From the NCBI RefSeq assembly GCF_003233725.1, contig NZ_QKQV01000005.1, positions 1 to 64,000 of the forward strand: a stretch of DNA of 64,000 nt, given 5' to 3'. Source of the DNA: Mesonia sp. K7 (GTDB lineage: Bacteria; Bacteroidota; Bacteroidia; Flavobacteriales; Flavobacteriaceae). Below the pieces are notes generated by a model that saw only the letters and a list, made by a program, of their open reading frames with translations, had not been told where the DNA came from and searched no databases. The position numbers and the translations under genes are program-made. Shown piece after piece: positions 16,772-24,137 of the stretch; position 1 is the stretch's first letter, and the number at the start of each line of letters is the position of its first letter.

Positions 16772-17371
16772 TTATTCTCTTTCTTTAGGCTCTGCTTCAG
16801 AAAGATTTAACGGATACATTTCTCTTATCGTCTTGATATCTTCTTCTAGTTTGCTTATACTTCCTCTAAAATCTGGATTGTTGAAATCGTTTTCCATTTC
16901 TGTAAAAGATTTACCAAACAGCTTTTTTGCCTCACGGTTTCTTAAGAAGTTATACGCTGCAACCAATTCGTTTTGTACAGCGATATAAGCTCCGTACTCG
17001 GTTTCTCTATCATGCTGAAGAGAGACAACCGCTTTTTGAGGATTATCTGAAGAAGCAGGATCACCACTACCTTGACAATAGTTACAACCTTCTCCACCAT
17101 TATCGATAAAGTCTATAGCTGCTTGACGAAGATCTTTCAACTCCATGATTTCATCTTCTACCAATAGTTCTTGGTTTTGATTCATCAACACAATAAAAAC
17201 ATTTTTTTGCTTAAATTCTGGTGGGTTTTCAATTTCTTCTATTGGCGGCAATTTACTATTGATACCAGAGTCGGTTTCAATGGTAGTTGTCACCAAGAAA
17301 AAGATAAGCAGCAAGAAAGCAATATCTGCCATCGATCCTGCATTTACTTCTGGTGCATTTCTTCTTGCCAT
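16772..17371 (-). CDS. ExbD/TolR-family protein (first copy)
   Basis: 199 residues. Membrane helix about 15-33 with the channel Asp (AGSMADIAFLLLIFFLVTTT), then a long periplasmic part. A central Gly/Cys insert (GGEGCNYCQGSGDPASSDN, about residues 92-110) with a CxxC-like pair is not found in the second ExbD and is unusual for the family. The C-terminal segment is charged and helical. Lies 6 bases after the small membrane protein gene and 12 before the second exbD. Confidence 0.9.
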   Translation of the reverse strand: MARRNAPEVNAGSMADIAFLLLIFFLVTTTIETDSGINSKLPPIEEIENPPEFKQKNVFIVLMNQNQELLVEDEIMELKDLRQAAIDFIDNGGEGCNYCQGSGDPASSDNPQKAVVSLQHDRETEYGAYIAVQNELVAAYNFLRNREAKKLFGKSFTEMENDFNNPDFRGSISKLEEDIKTIREMYPLNLSEAEPKERE

Positions 17372-17377
17372 ATTATT

Positions 17378-17782
17378 TTATTTAGAAAGTTTTTTAACTC
17401 CAGAGAAAATCATTGCTCCAATAGCAATTGCTGCTAAAAAGTAAAATGTTCTTAATCCTGCTCCAATCCATTTAGACTCTCCAACGGTAAGTGTATCTCC
17501 GTTATTAAGCACAACTTCTGTACCAGATGACATAAAATAGGCAATAAGGACTATGGCTGCGAAGACACCTACAGAAATAAGTGTTTTTTTGATATCTCCT
17601 TTTAGTAAATCTCTAATCACAAAAATTAGAACTAAAAAGAGGATAAGTCCAAACACGATATAAGTAATCGTTAACATTGGTGCAATAAGCGATACATTAT
17701 CTGATATAAATAACCATATACCTAAAACCAATGCAACAACCCCTATAATAATAGCAAGTATTTTTAATGCTTTATGTAACAT
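17378..17782 (-). CDS. Small integral membrane protein in ExbB-ExbD operon
   Basis: 134 residues with about four hydrophobic helices (about 8-27, 30-56, 68-88 and 110-130) and short loops. No catalytic motif recognised. Its place between exbB and exbD, with a 33-base and a 6-base gap, points to a role in the proton-channel complex or its assembly, but this is inferred from position only. Confidence 0.75.
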   Translation of the reverse strand: MLHKALKILAIIIGVVALVLGIWLFISDNVSLIAPMLTITYIVFGLILFLVLIFVIRDLLKGDIKKTLISVGVFAAIVLIAYFMSSGTEVVLNNGDTLTVGESKWIGAGLRTFYFLAAIAIGAMIFSGVKKLSK

Positions 17783-17815
17783 AATTATTATTTTTTTAGG
17801 GTTATTACTTATTTA

Positions 17816-18625
17816 TTAAAGTGATGTTTTTCTTCTTCTGTAATCTACTAGGATATCGATTAAACGGATAGAAGCATCTTCCATATCGTTTACGATACTA
17901 TCGATTTTTGCGATGATATAGTTATAGAAAATCTGTAAGATAATCGCCACAATAAGACCAAATACGGTTGTTAAAAGTGCTACTTTAATACCACCTGCCA
18001 CTAAAGAAGGTTGCATATCACCAGCAGCTTCAATTTTATCGAATGCTTGAATCATACCAATTACTGTACCCATGAAACCAAGCATCGGTGCTAAGGCGAT
18101 AAATAATGATACCCAAGATACATTTTTTTCTAACTGACCTACTTGAACACCTCCGTAAGCTATTACTGCTTTTTCTGCCGCATCAATACTATCTTCCTCT
18201 ACTCTATCTAAGCCTTGGTAATAGATAGATGCAACAGGACCTTTGGTATTTCTACAAACTTCTTTTGCAGCTTCTACACCACCACTATTTAAAGCATCTT
18301 CTACGTCTTGTGCTAATTTTTCTGAATTAGTAGTAGCAAGGTTCAAGTAAATAATTCTCTCGATGGCAATTGCCAAACCAAGAATCAAACATAAAAGTAC
18401 AATCCCCATAAACCCAGGACCACCTTCTATAAAACGTTTCTTTAATTCTTGATGAAAGCCTAGGCTTTCTTCTTCCATCTCTTCCTCTACAACAGTTTCT
18501 TCTTCATCTTGTACAAAGTTTACCATAGTAGATGGTACTTCGATAGAATTATTCATCGCACTTACAGTAAAGTTGCTAAATACCATAATTGTCGCGATAG
18601 TCAAAATTGAAAATAATCTTTTCAT
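17816..18625 (-). CDS. MotA/TolQ/ExbB proton channel protein
   Basis: 269 residues. Core ExbB fold: helices near 72-92, 165-195 and 208-235, with APMLGFMGTVIGMIQAF and GGIKVALLTTVFGLIVAI as the channel signature. The N-terminus is long and begins like a cleavable signal peptide (MKRLFSILTIATIMVFSNFTVSA), followed by an acidic stretch (about 41-54, EETVVEEEMEEES), unlike the short N-terminus of E. coli ExbB. First gene of the four-gene minus-strand operon. Confidence 0.92.
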   Translation of the reverse strand: MKRLFSILTIATIMVFSNFTVSAMNNSIEVPSTMVNFVQDEEETVVEEEMEEESLGFHQELKKRFIEGGPGFMGIVLLCLILGLAIAIERIIYLNLATTNSEKLAQDVEDALNSGGVEAAKEVCRNTKGPVASIYYQGLDRVEEDSIDAAEKAVIAYGGVQVGQLEKNVSWVSLFIALAPMLGFMGTVIGMIQAFDKIEAAGDMQPSLVAGGIKVALLTTVFGLIVAIILQIFYNYIIAKIDSIVNDMEDASIRLIDILVDYRRRKTSL

Positions 18626-18746
18626 TACGTCTAGTCTTAAAATTAATTAGTTAAAAAAGTTTAAATATATTAAAAATTATAATTCACTCAAAATTGCAGA
18701 ACAGTCAAGGATTACTTACAAGATCCTAAAAACTGTGCTGGCAATG

Positions 18747-18781
18747 CAGAAATTTCTCAAATAAACTTCAGAAATTTCTCA
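18747..18781. repeat. 13-bp tandem direct repeat with palindromic core
   Basis: CAGAAATTTCTCA occurs at 18747-18759 and again at 18769-18781, exactly 22 bp apart (two helical turns). Each holds the palindrome AGAAATTTCT. The pair lies in the 172-base gap between the tRNA-Ser 3' end and the exbB start. Confidence 0.7.
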
Positions 18782-18797
18782 TTTGCACTTGCATTTG

Positions 18798-18885
18798 CAG
18801 AGAGGAAGGGATTCGAACCCTCGATACGCTTTTGACGTATACACACTTTCCAGGCGTGCGCCTTCGACCACTCGGCCACCTCTCT
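18798..18885 (-). tRNA. tRNA-Ser (anticodon GGA)
   Basis: On the minus strand an 88-nt type II tRNA: acceptor arms AGAGAGG and CCTCTCT pair fully, D-arm GGCCGAGTGG, anticodon loop CTGGAAA (GGA, reading UCC/UCU), a long variable arm (TATACG...CGTATC) and T-arm GGGTTCGAATCCC. The discriminator base is G, as expected for serine. CCA is not encoded: the next bases are CAA. Confidence 0.95.
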
Positions 18886-18975
18886 ATATGTTACCCCTCT
18901 ATAACATTCTAATAAAGAGAGCGGCAAATAACAAAAAAAAAACAACACTTTAAAGAAAGTAACGTTAATTTTATC

Positions 18976-20007
18976 TTATTTCATTTCCCCGCGAAGTGAT
19001 GTCTCAAAAATAGTCTTAAAAACTTTTGGCGACAAATCTTTTGGCAACAAATACATCAATTTGGCAACTGCAGCTTCTGTGGTTATATCTTTTCCGGAGA
19101 TTACTCCGATCTTTTTTAAATCTTGGCTTGTCTCATAATGACCCATATTTACACTTCCGCCGATACATTGGGTAACATTTACTACATATTTTCCTTCTTT
19201 AATGGCTTTCTTCAATAAATGGATAAACCAATCTTCAGTGTTGGCGTTTCCGCTACCAAAAGTTTCTAAAATTATCGCTTTGATGTGCGAGGTATCTAGA
19301 ATATGAGCCAATACTTCTTTTCCTATACCTGGAAAAATCTTCAAAACTAAAATCTGATCTGACAAGTCTTGATGAACCAACAACTTTTTTCTTCGGTTAA
19401 CTTTTTTTAAATAGGGGTAATTGATATTTAGGTGCACTCCAGATTCTGCCAAAGGCGGGTAATTATAAGAGTCGAAAGCTTCAAAATGTTCGGCATTAAG
19501 TTTAGTGGTTCTATTGGCTCGGTATAATTTGTACTCAAAGTACAGACCTACTTCCGTAATTACGCTTTTTCCGTTTTCTTTAAGCCCAGCAAGCTGAATA
19601 CTCGTAATAAGGTTTTCTTTGGCATCGGTACGTAAATCTCCTATGGGTAATTGCGAACCCGTAAAAATTATAGGTTTACTCAAGTTCTCCAACATAAAAC
19701 TAATCACCGAAGACGAATAACTCATCGTATCGCTACCGTGCAAAACCACAAAACCATCAAAATCTTCATAATTATCTTCAATCATTTTTGTGATTTTCTG
19801 ATAATAACGAATATTCATATTAGAAGAATCGATAGGTTCTTCAAAACTAATGGTCGATATTTTGTGTTCCAACAAACGAAGCTCGGGAATGTTTTTCTGC
19901 AACTTATCAAAATCAAAAGCCATGAGCGCTCCCGTTTTTGGGTTTTTAATCATCCCAATGGTTCCTCCGGTATAAATCAATAAGATGTTGGAAATATGTT
20001 TACTCAT
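18976..20007 (-). CDS. ansA: Type I asparaginase
   Basis: Hydrolyses L-asparagine to aspartate and ammonia; cytoplasmic (no signal peptide). 343 residues with the first catalytic-Thr motif IYTGGTIGM (about 11-19) and the second VVLHGSDTMSYSSS (about 87-100), the two signatures of the asparaginase/glutaminase family. Length and lack of a leader fit type I. Its start overlaps the end of tatD by 8 bases, so the two are translationally coupled. Confidence 0.92.
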   Translation of the reverse strand: MSKHISNILLIYTGGTIGMIKNPKTGALMAFDFDKLQKNIPELRLLEHKISTISFEEPIDSSNMNIRYYQKITKMIEDNYEDFDGFVVLHGSDTMSYSSSVISFMLENLSKPIIFTGSQLPIGDLRTDAKENLITSIQLAGLKENGKSVITEVGLYFEYKLYRANRTTKLNAEHFEAFDSYNYPPLAESGVHLNINYPYLKKVNRRKKLLVHQDLSDQILVLKIFPGIGKEVLAHILDTSHIKAIILETFGSGNANTEDWFIHLLKKAIKEGKYVVNVTQCIGGSVNMGHYETSQDLKKIGVISGKDITTEAAVAKLMYLLPKDLSPKVFKTIFETSLRGEMK

Positions 20008-20779
20008 TCGTATTTATTTTAAAAACTTCTAAAGCATTTTTGGTCGTTTCTTCCGCTATTTTTTCTACCGAAACTCCAAAAATTTCTGCCATTTTTTCGG
20101 CAACGAGTCTCGTATAACTGCTTTCATTACGCTTTCCGCGGAAAGGAACGGGAGCCAAATAAGGCGAGTCTGTTTCTAATACAAAATTAGACAAATCAAA
20201 TTCATGTAAAAACTGGTCTATCTTTCCGTTTTTAAAAGTGACCACACCACCTATTCCTAATTTCATGTTGTAAGAAATTGCTTGTTCTGCTTGCTGCTTG
20301 TTTCCAGTAAAGCAATGAAAAACACCAAGTAAATCATCATCTTTTTCGGTTTCCAAGACTTCAAATATTTCATCGAAAGCATCGCGACAGTGTATTACAA
20401 TCGGTAACTTTTTCGCTTTAGCGAACTGAATTTGCCTCCTAAAAGCTTCTTCCTGAATACCCAAGGTGCTTTTATCCCAATATAAATCGATACCTATTTC
20501 ACCCACCGCAATAAATTCCCTTTGGGAAAACTGTGTTTCAACGTGCTGCAGCTCATCCTCAAAATTTTCTTTCACGGAAGTAGGATGCAACCCCATCATT
20601 AGGTGTACATTTTTAGGATACTTTTGCTCTAAATCGTACATTTTTTGAGTGGTCTCGGAATCAATTGCGGGTAAAAAAAACTTTTTGACATCGGCATCAA
20701 AAGCTTTCTGAATTACCTCATCGATATCTACGTCGAAAGCATCGCTGTATAAATGGGTGTGTGTATCTATTAGAATCAT
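20000..20779 (-). CDS. tatD: TatD-family metal-dependent hydrolase
   Basis: 259-residue TIM-barrel hydrolase of the TatD deoxyribonuclease family. Start placed at ATG 20779 (MILIDTHTHLYSDAFD), because the metal-binding HTH motif sits at the N-terminus in the family; in-frame sequence upstream does not resemble TatD. Other family motifs: GEIGIDLYWD, PIVIHCRDA, GVFHCFTGN and LETDSPYLAP with the final metal Asp. Overlaps ansA by 8 bases. Confidence 0.93.
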   Translation of the reverse strand: MILIDTHTHLYSDAFDVDIDEVIQKAFDADVKKFFLPAIDSETTQKMYDLEQKYPKNVHLMMGLHPTSVKENFEDELQHVETQFSQREFIAVGEIGIDLYWDKSTLGIQEEAFRRQIQFAKAKKLPIVIHCRDAFDEIFEVLETEKDDDLLGVFHCFTGNKQQAEQAISYNMKLGIGGVVTFKNGKIDQFLHEFDLSNFVLETDSPYLAPVPFRGKRNESSYTRLVAEKMAEIFGVSVEKIAEETTKNALEVFKINTNE

Positions 20780-20783
20780 AAAG

Positions 20784-20791
20784 CAAAAGTA
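20784..20791 (-). promoter_or_regulatory. -7 box abutting tatD
   Basis: Minus-strand TACTTTTG fits TAnnTTTG and ends only 4 bases before the tatD ATG, so a transcript from it would be leaderless or nearly so. No TTG at the expected distance. Confidence 0.45.
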
Positions 20792-20893
20792 AGAAGCCTT
20801 TGAATAAGTATGATTAAAAATCCTAAAAAACCTTGAAAATCCCCAAATTATCATGGGTTATTCATAAGGCTTCAGTAATTGATTTTGTTCGTC

Positions 20894-20901
20894 TATATTT
20901 G
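20894..20901 (+). promoter_or_regulatory. -7 box upstream of retropepsin-like gene
   Basis: TATATTTG matches the consensus 16 bases before the ATG at 20918. The -33 position lacks TTG. Confidence 0.5.
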
Positions 20902-20917
20902 CTAAAACTTATTTTGG

Positions 20918-21355
20918 ATGTCAACATTACGAAAATTTTTAACCCACCAAGGTTTTATACGAATTCCTTTAACAAAAACCGTTACTAACCACTTTGAGAT
21001 GCTAGTGAAAGTAAATGGAGTTCCAGGGAATTTTATTTTAGACACAGGAGCTTCCAACTCTTGCATTGGGATGGAGTTTGCCGAAGAATTTTTGCTCATC
21101 GCCGAAGATAGTGACATCAAAGCAGCCGGTGCTGGCTCGATAGACTTGCTTACCCAGACTTCTACTAAAAACACCGTTGAAATCGAAAATTGGAAAAACA
21201 CAAAAATAGATTTAGTGCTAATAGATTTAACGTATATCAACACAGCTCTCGAAAATCACCAAGCCAATAAAGTAAAGGGAATTATTGGTGCAGATATATT
21301 ACAAAAAGGAAAAGCAGTAATCGATTACAAAACCAAGTGTTTGTATTTGAAATAA
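20918..21355 (+). CDS. Retropepsin-like aspartic protease
   Basis: 145 residues, single-domain clan AA aspartic protease. ILDTGASNSCIG (about 40-51) supplies the active-site Asp-Thr-Gly, and GIIGADIL near residue 125 is the matching hydrophobic-Gly flap of the fold; one monomer gives one Asp, so a dimer is expected. No signal peptide or membrane helix, so probably cytoplasmic. Substrate unknown. Single gene between tatD and the metallopeptidase. Confidence 0.85.
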   Translation: MSTLRKFLTHQGFIRIPLTKTVTNHFEMLVKVNGVPGNFILDTGASNSCIGMEFAEEFLLIAEDSDIKAAGAGSIDLLTQTSTKNTVEIENWKNTKIDLVLIDLTYINTALENHQANKVKGIIGADILQKGKAVIDYKTKCLYLK

Positions 21356-21390
21356 AAAAACCGCCTAATAATAAAAAATCAGACGGTTTT
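21353..21390. terminator. Bidirectional terminator between convergent genes
   Basis: AAAACCGCCT and AGACGGTTTT pair with one mismatch around a 14-base AT-rich loop. The A-run on the left gives a T7 tail for the minus strand; the right tail is T4. It serves the protease gene (+) and the metallopeptidase gene (-). Confidence 0.6.
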
Positions 21391-21411
21391 CATGTAGAAA
21401 TCAATAAATTT

Positions 21412-22647
21412 TTATCTCCAACCCACACAAGTTTTTAAAGGCATACAGCCATTGTTCCCTGCAATATAATTATTTAATTCTGTAACTGTTGTACTCGCCA
21501 TCGCACTATTAGAATGGTCTCCTTGCTTCATAAAACCTGTCGTTGTGTGGCTTGCGCTTAAGTTATGACCAACCTCGTGCGCCACTACTTTATTCCAAAC
21601 ACTTGATGATGAAGCAGAAGAGGAATTTGTTACAATTGCATAAGCAGTTCTTTTTCCTCCTGAAGTTTTACAAGTCGTACTGGTATATGCTCGACCAAAT
21701 GCACTTCCAAAATTTCTCCCCGCAAATAAAATATTGGCATCACCCACAGACATATTACCTGCTTGACCCCATGATCTAAATTGCGACAAAGCATCGCTTG
21801 TATTGGTCGCAGAACTTGGCTGGTTTGTAGTATTGGTTCTTACAGCACTGCTAAACAACCAAAAATATAATGGGTAATCGTTGTAAGACCAATACCTATA
21901 ACTAGCAAACTTAACACGATCATTTATAAAGTTTCTTGTGGTGGTCGTGTTTGAATTACCGCGATTAAGGTAATAATGGTAATCTGCCACATAAGAAATA
22001 CTTAATTCTCTACAATTTGCCATTTGCCTATTTTCGGTGTTTCCTATATCTCTTGTAGGCTCAAAATCTCTGTTGTCACAGAACAAAGTTCTTTCGGTTA
22101 GGTCATCTCCAGATTTATAAATCACATAAGAATTTGGCGAAGCTCCACGCACATACAAACTAACCGGATCTATAATGTACTCGTCTGTACCTTCAAAAAT
22201 CAAACCTGAAAAATAATGATCATTTACCGAAAAAATAGCATTTGCTTTCCTGTCTCTACTATCTCCGTGATAAGTATCTGACCTTCCGGGGGCAACCTCT
22301 ATCCAATTCCCACTTTCATCAGATTCGTAGGCCTTATAATTTTCGTCATAAACCTCTATAAAATCAACATTAAAAATCCAACCGGGATGAGATTCCATTT
22401 GTAAATCTAGTAGAAACGTATTTTCTTTTCCTTGATTCAAAGTGTACTCTAATATTCGCGCAGCGTCTATTTCTACCACTTCATAATTTCCTAAAAATTC
22501 GTCTAGCGAATTCTGAATCGAACCTTCAGCACTTGTTCTTCCTTCGGCATTTAGATTTTCTCCTTTTTCATCTAAATAGTCTGTAGTACAAGCGTGAATA
22601 AATAACAATAAAAAACAACAGGTTGATAAAAATGCAAGTTTTCTCAT
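21412..22647 (-). CDS. Zinc metallopeptidase lipoprotein (metzincin type)
   Basis: 411 residues from ATG 22647, chosen because it gives MRKLAFLS...FIHAC, a lipoprotein signal with the acylated Cys at residue 20. The C-terminal third carries AHEVGHNLSASHT, the HExxHxxGxxH-like zinc site of metzincins (here HEVGHNLSASH), followed by GFMKQ, a candidate Met-turn. The N-terminal 180 residues resemble the non-catalytic part of reprolysin-like peptidases. No T9SS tail, so it is probably anchored to the membrane by lipid. Ends in a Cys pair region (NNGCMPLKTCVGWR). Isolated gene; probable role in extracellular protein breakdown. Confidence 0.88.
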   Translation of the reverse strand: MRKLAFLSTCCFLLLFIHACTTDYLDEKGENLNAEGRTSAEGSIQNSLDEFLGNYEVVEIDAARILEYTLNQGKENTFLLDLQMESHPGWIFNVDFIEVYDENYKAYESDESGNWIEVAPGRSDTYHGDSRDRKANAIFSVNDHYFSGLIFEGTDEYIIDPVSLYVRGASPNSYVIYKSGDDLTERTLFCDNRDFEPTRDIGNTENRQMANCRELSISYVADYHYYLNRGNSNTTTTRNFINDRVKFASYRYWSYNDYPLYFWLFSSAVRTNTTNQPSSATNTSDALSQFRSWGQAGNMSVGDANILFAGRNFGSAFGRAYTSTTCKTSGGKRTAYAIVTNSSSASSSSVWNKVVAHEVGHNLSASHTTTGFMKQGDHSNSAMASTTVTELNNYIAGNNGCMPLKTCVGWR

Positions 22648-22770
22648 AATTATTTGATTTTTGATTAATAATTTATGCAAGCTATGAAAAAAATATAATT
22701 TTTATGTTAAAATACTTATTTTTTAGATGAAATGCATTTTTGAAATTTCTAAACGTTAAAGTTATCTCAT

Positions 22771-22797
22771 AAAAAAATCCGCTTGACGCGGATTTTT
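22771..22797 (-). terminator. Terminator of sucA-odhB
   Basis: AAAAATCCGC (22773-22782) pairs with GCGGATTTTT (22788-22797), loop TTGAC. The A7 run at 22771-22777 gives the T-tail on the minus strand, about 70 bases after the odhB stop. Confidence 0.85.
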
Positions 22798-22865
22798 AAA
22801 ACTTTTTATATAATTCTCGATACAATTCCGCACTTGCAGAATCAATCGAATTGACAATTGATTTC

Positions 22866-24110
22866 TTACAACTCTAAAGCCTTTTTGACATTGCCACCCA
22901 TCAATAATTCTTCTGGGCTCTCTAAAGCTTCTTTAATAGCCACCAAGAAACCAACCGATTCTTTTCCGTCGATAATTCTGTGGTCGTAAGACAACGCCAA
23001 ATACATCATTGGGTGAATCTCTACTTTTCCGTCAACCGCAATGGGTCTCTCGATAATGTTGTGCATTCCTAAAATACCACTTTGAGGCGGATTGATAATA
23101 GGTGTAGAAAGCATACTTCCAAAAACACCACCATTAGAAATGGTAAAGGTACCTCCAGTCATTTCATCTACGGTAATTTGCCCGTCTCTTGCACGAAGTG
23201 CCAAACGTTTTACTTCAGCTTCTACGCCTCTAAACGTGAGATTTTCTGCATTTCTAATCACAGGAACCATCAAACCTTTAGGACCAGAAACTGCAATACT
23301 AATATCTTTATAATCGTAGGTGATCATTTCTTTTCCTTCAATCATACTGTTGACCGCTGGGTATAAATCTAACGCTCTTACCACTGCCAACGTAAAGAAA
23401 GACATAAATCCAAGACTAACGCCATGTTTTGCTTTAAAATCTTCTTTGTATTGATTTCTAAGGTTAAAGATCGGTGTCATATTGGCCTCGTTAAAGGTCG
23501 TGAGCATCGCCGTTTCGTTTTTGGCACTTACCAATCTTTCGGCTACTTTACGACGCAACATCGATAGCTTAGAACGGGTTTCACCTCTACTTCCGTTACC
23601 TGGAGTTCCCATAGAAGGTGTTACCTTTACAGCATCTTCTTTGGTAATTCTCCCATCTTTACCAGAACCTTGTACTTGTGAAGCATCGATGTCTTTTTCG
23701 TCTAATATTTTTTTAGCTGCAGGAGAAGGTGTTCCCGAAGCATAAGTTTCTTTTTTAGCATCAGATTTTTCCTCCTTTTTCTCTTCTTTTGCTGACGCGG
23801 ATGCATTTTCAGTTGCAGCAGTTTTTTCTTCTGCTTTAGCTTCTTTTTTACTTTCGTCACCTGCTGGTTTTGCTGCATCGGTATCGATAAGACAAACCAC
23901 TTCGCCTACTTTTACGGCATCTCCTTCTTCCGCTTTCAGTGTAATAATACCACTTGCTTCTGCTGGAAGTTCTAAAGTTGCTTTATCACTATCTACTTCG
24001 GCAATCGCTTGGTCTTTCTCTACATAATCGCCATCTTCTACCAACCACTGAGCGATTTCTACTTCTGTAATTGATTCTCCTGGTGAAGGAACTTTCATTT
24101 CTAAAGCCAT
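22866..24110 (-). CDS. odhB: 2-oxoglutarate dehydrogenase E2, dihydrolipoyl succinyltransferase
   Basis: Transfers succinyl groups to CoA in the TCA cycle complex. 414 residues: lipoyl domain (1-76) with the modified lysine in VDSDKATLE, an Ala/Lys/Glu-rich linker (about 80-125), the peripheral E1/E3-binding domain (about 126-162, [14 protein letters not shown]...[11 protein letters not shown]), and the catalytic domain ending with [13 protein letters not shown], where His and Asp are the active-site pair. 27 bases after sucA; the pair is followed by a terminator. The E3 gene is not in the window. Confidence 0.97.
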   Translation of the reverse strand: MALEMKVPSPGESITEVEIAQWLVEDGDYVEKDQAIAEVDSDKATLELPAEASGIITLKAEEGDAVKVGEVVCLIDTDAAKPAGDESKKEAKAEEKTAATENASASAKEEKKEEKSDAKKETYASGTPSPAAKKILDEKDIDASQVQGSGKDGRITKEDAVKVTPSMGTPGNGSRGETRSKLSMLRRKVAERLVSAKNETAMLTTFNEANMTPIFNLRNQYKEDFKAKHGVSLGFMSFFTLAVVRALDLYPAVNSMIEGKEMITYDYKDISIAVSGPKGLMVPVIRNAENLTFRGVEAEVKRLALRARDGQITVDEMTGGTFTISNGGVFGSMLSTPIINPPQSGILGMHNIIERPIAVDGKVEIHPMMYLALSYDHRIIDGKESVGFLVAIKEALESPEELLMGGNVKKALEL

Positions 24111-24137
24111 AATCTATATATTTCTATAAAAAGTTTT

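Noticed and set aside
18757-18948. Open frame of 63 codons on the minus strand
   Set aside because: It runs straight through the tRNA-Ser gene; the encoded peptide is an artefact.
20780-20854. Longer N-terminus for tatD
   Set aside because: The family starts at MILIDTHTHL; the extra 25 residues are unrelated and the -7 box at 20784-20791 lies within them.
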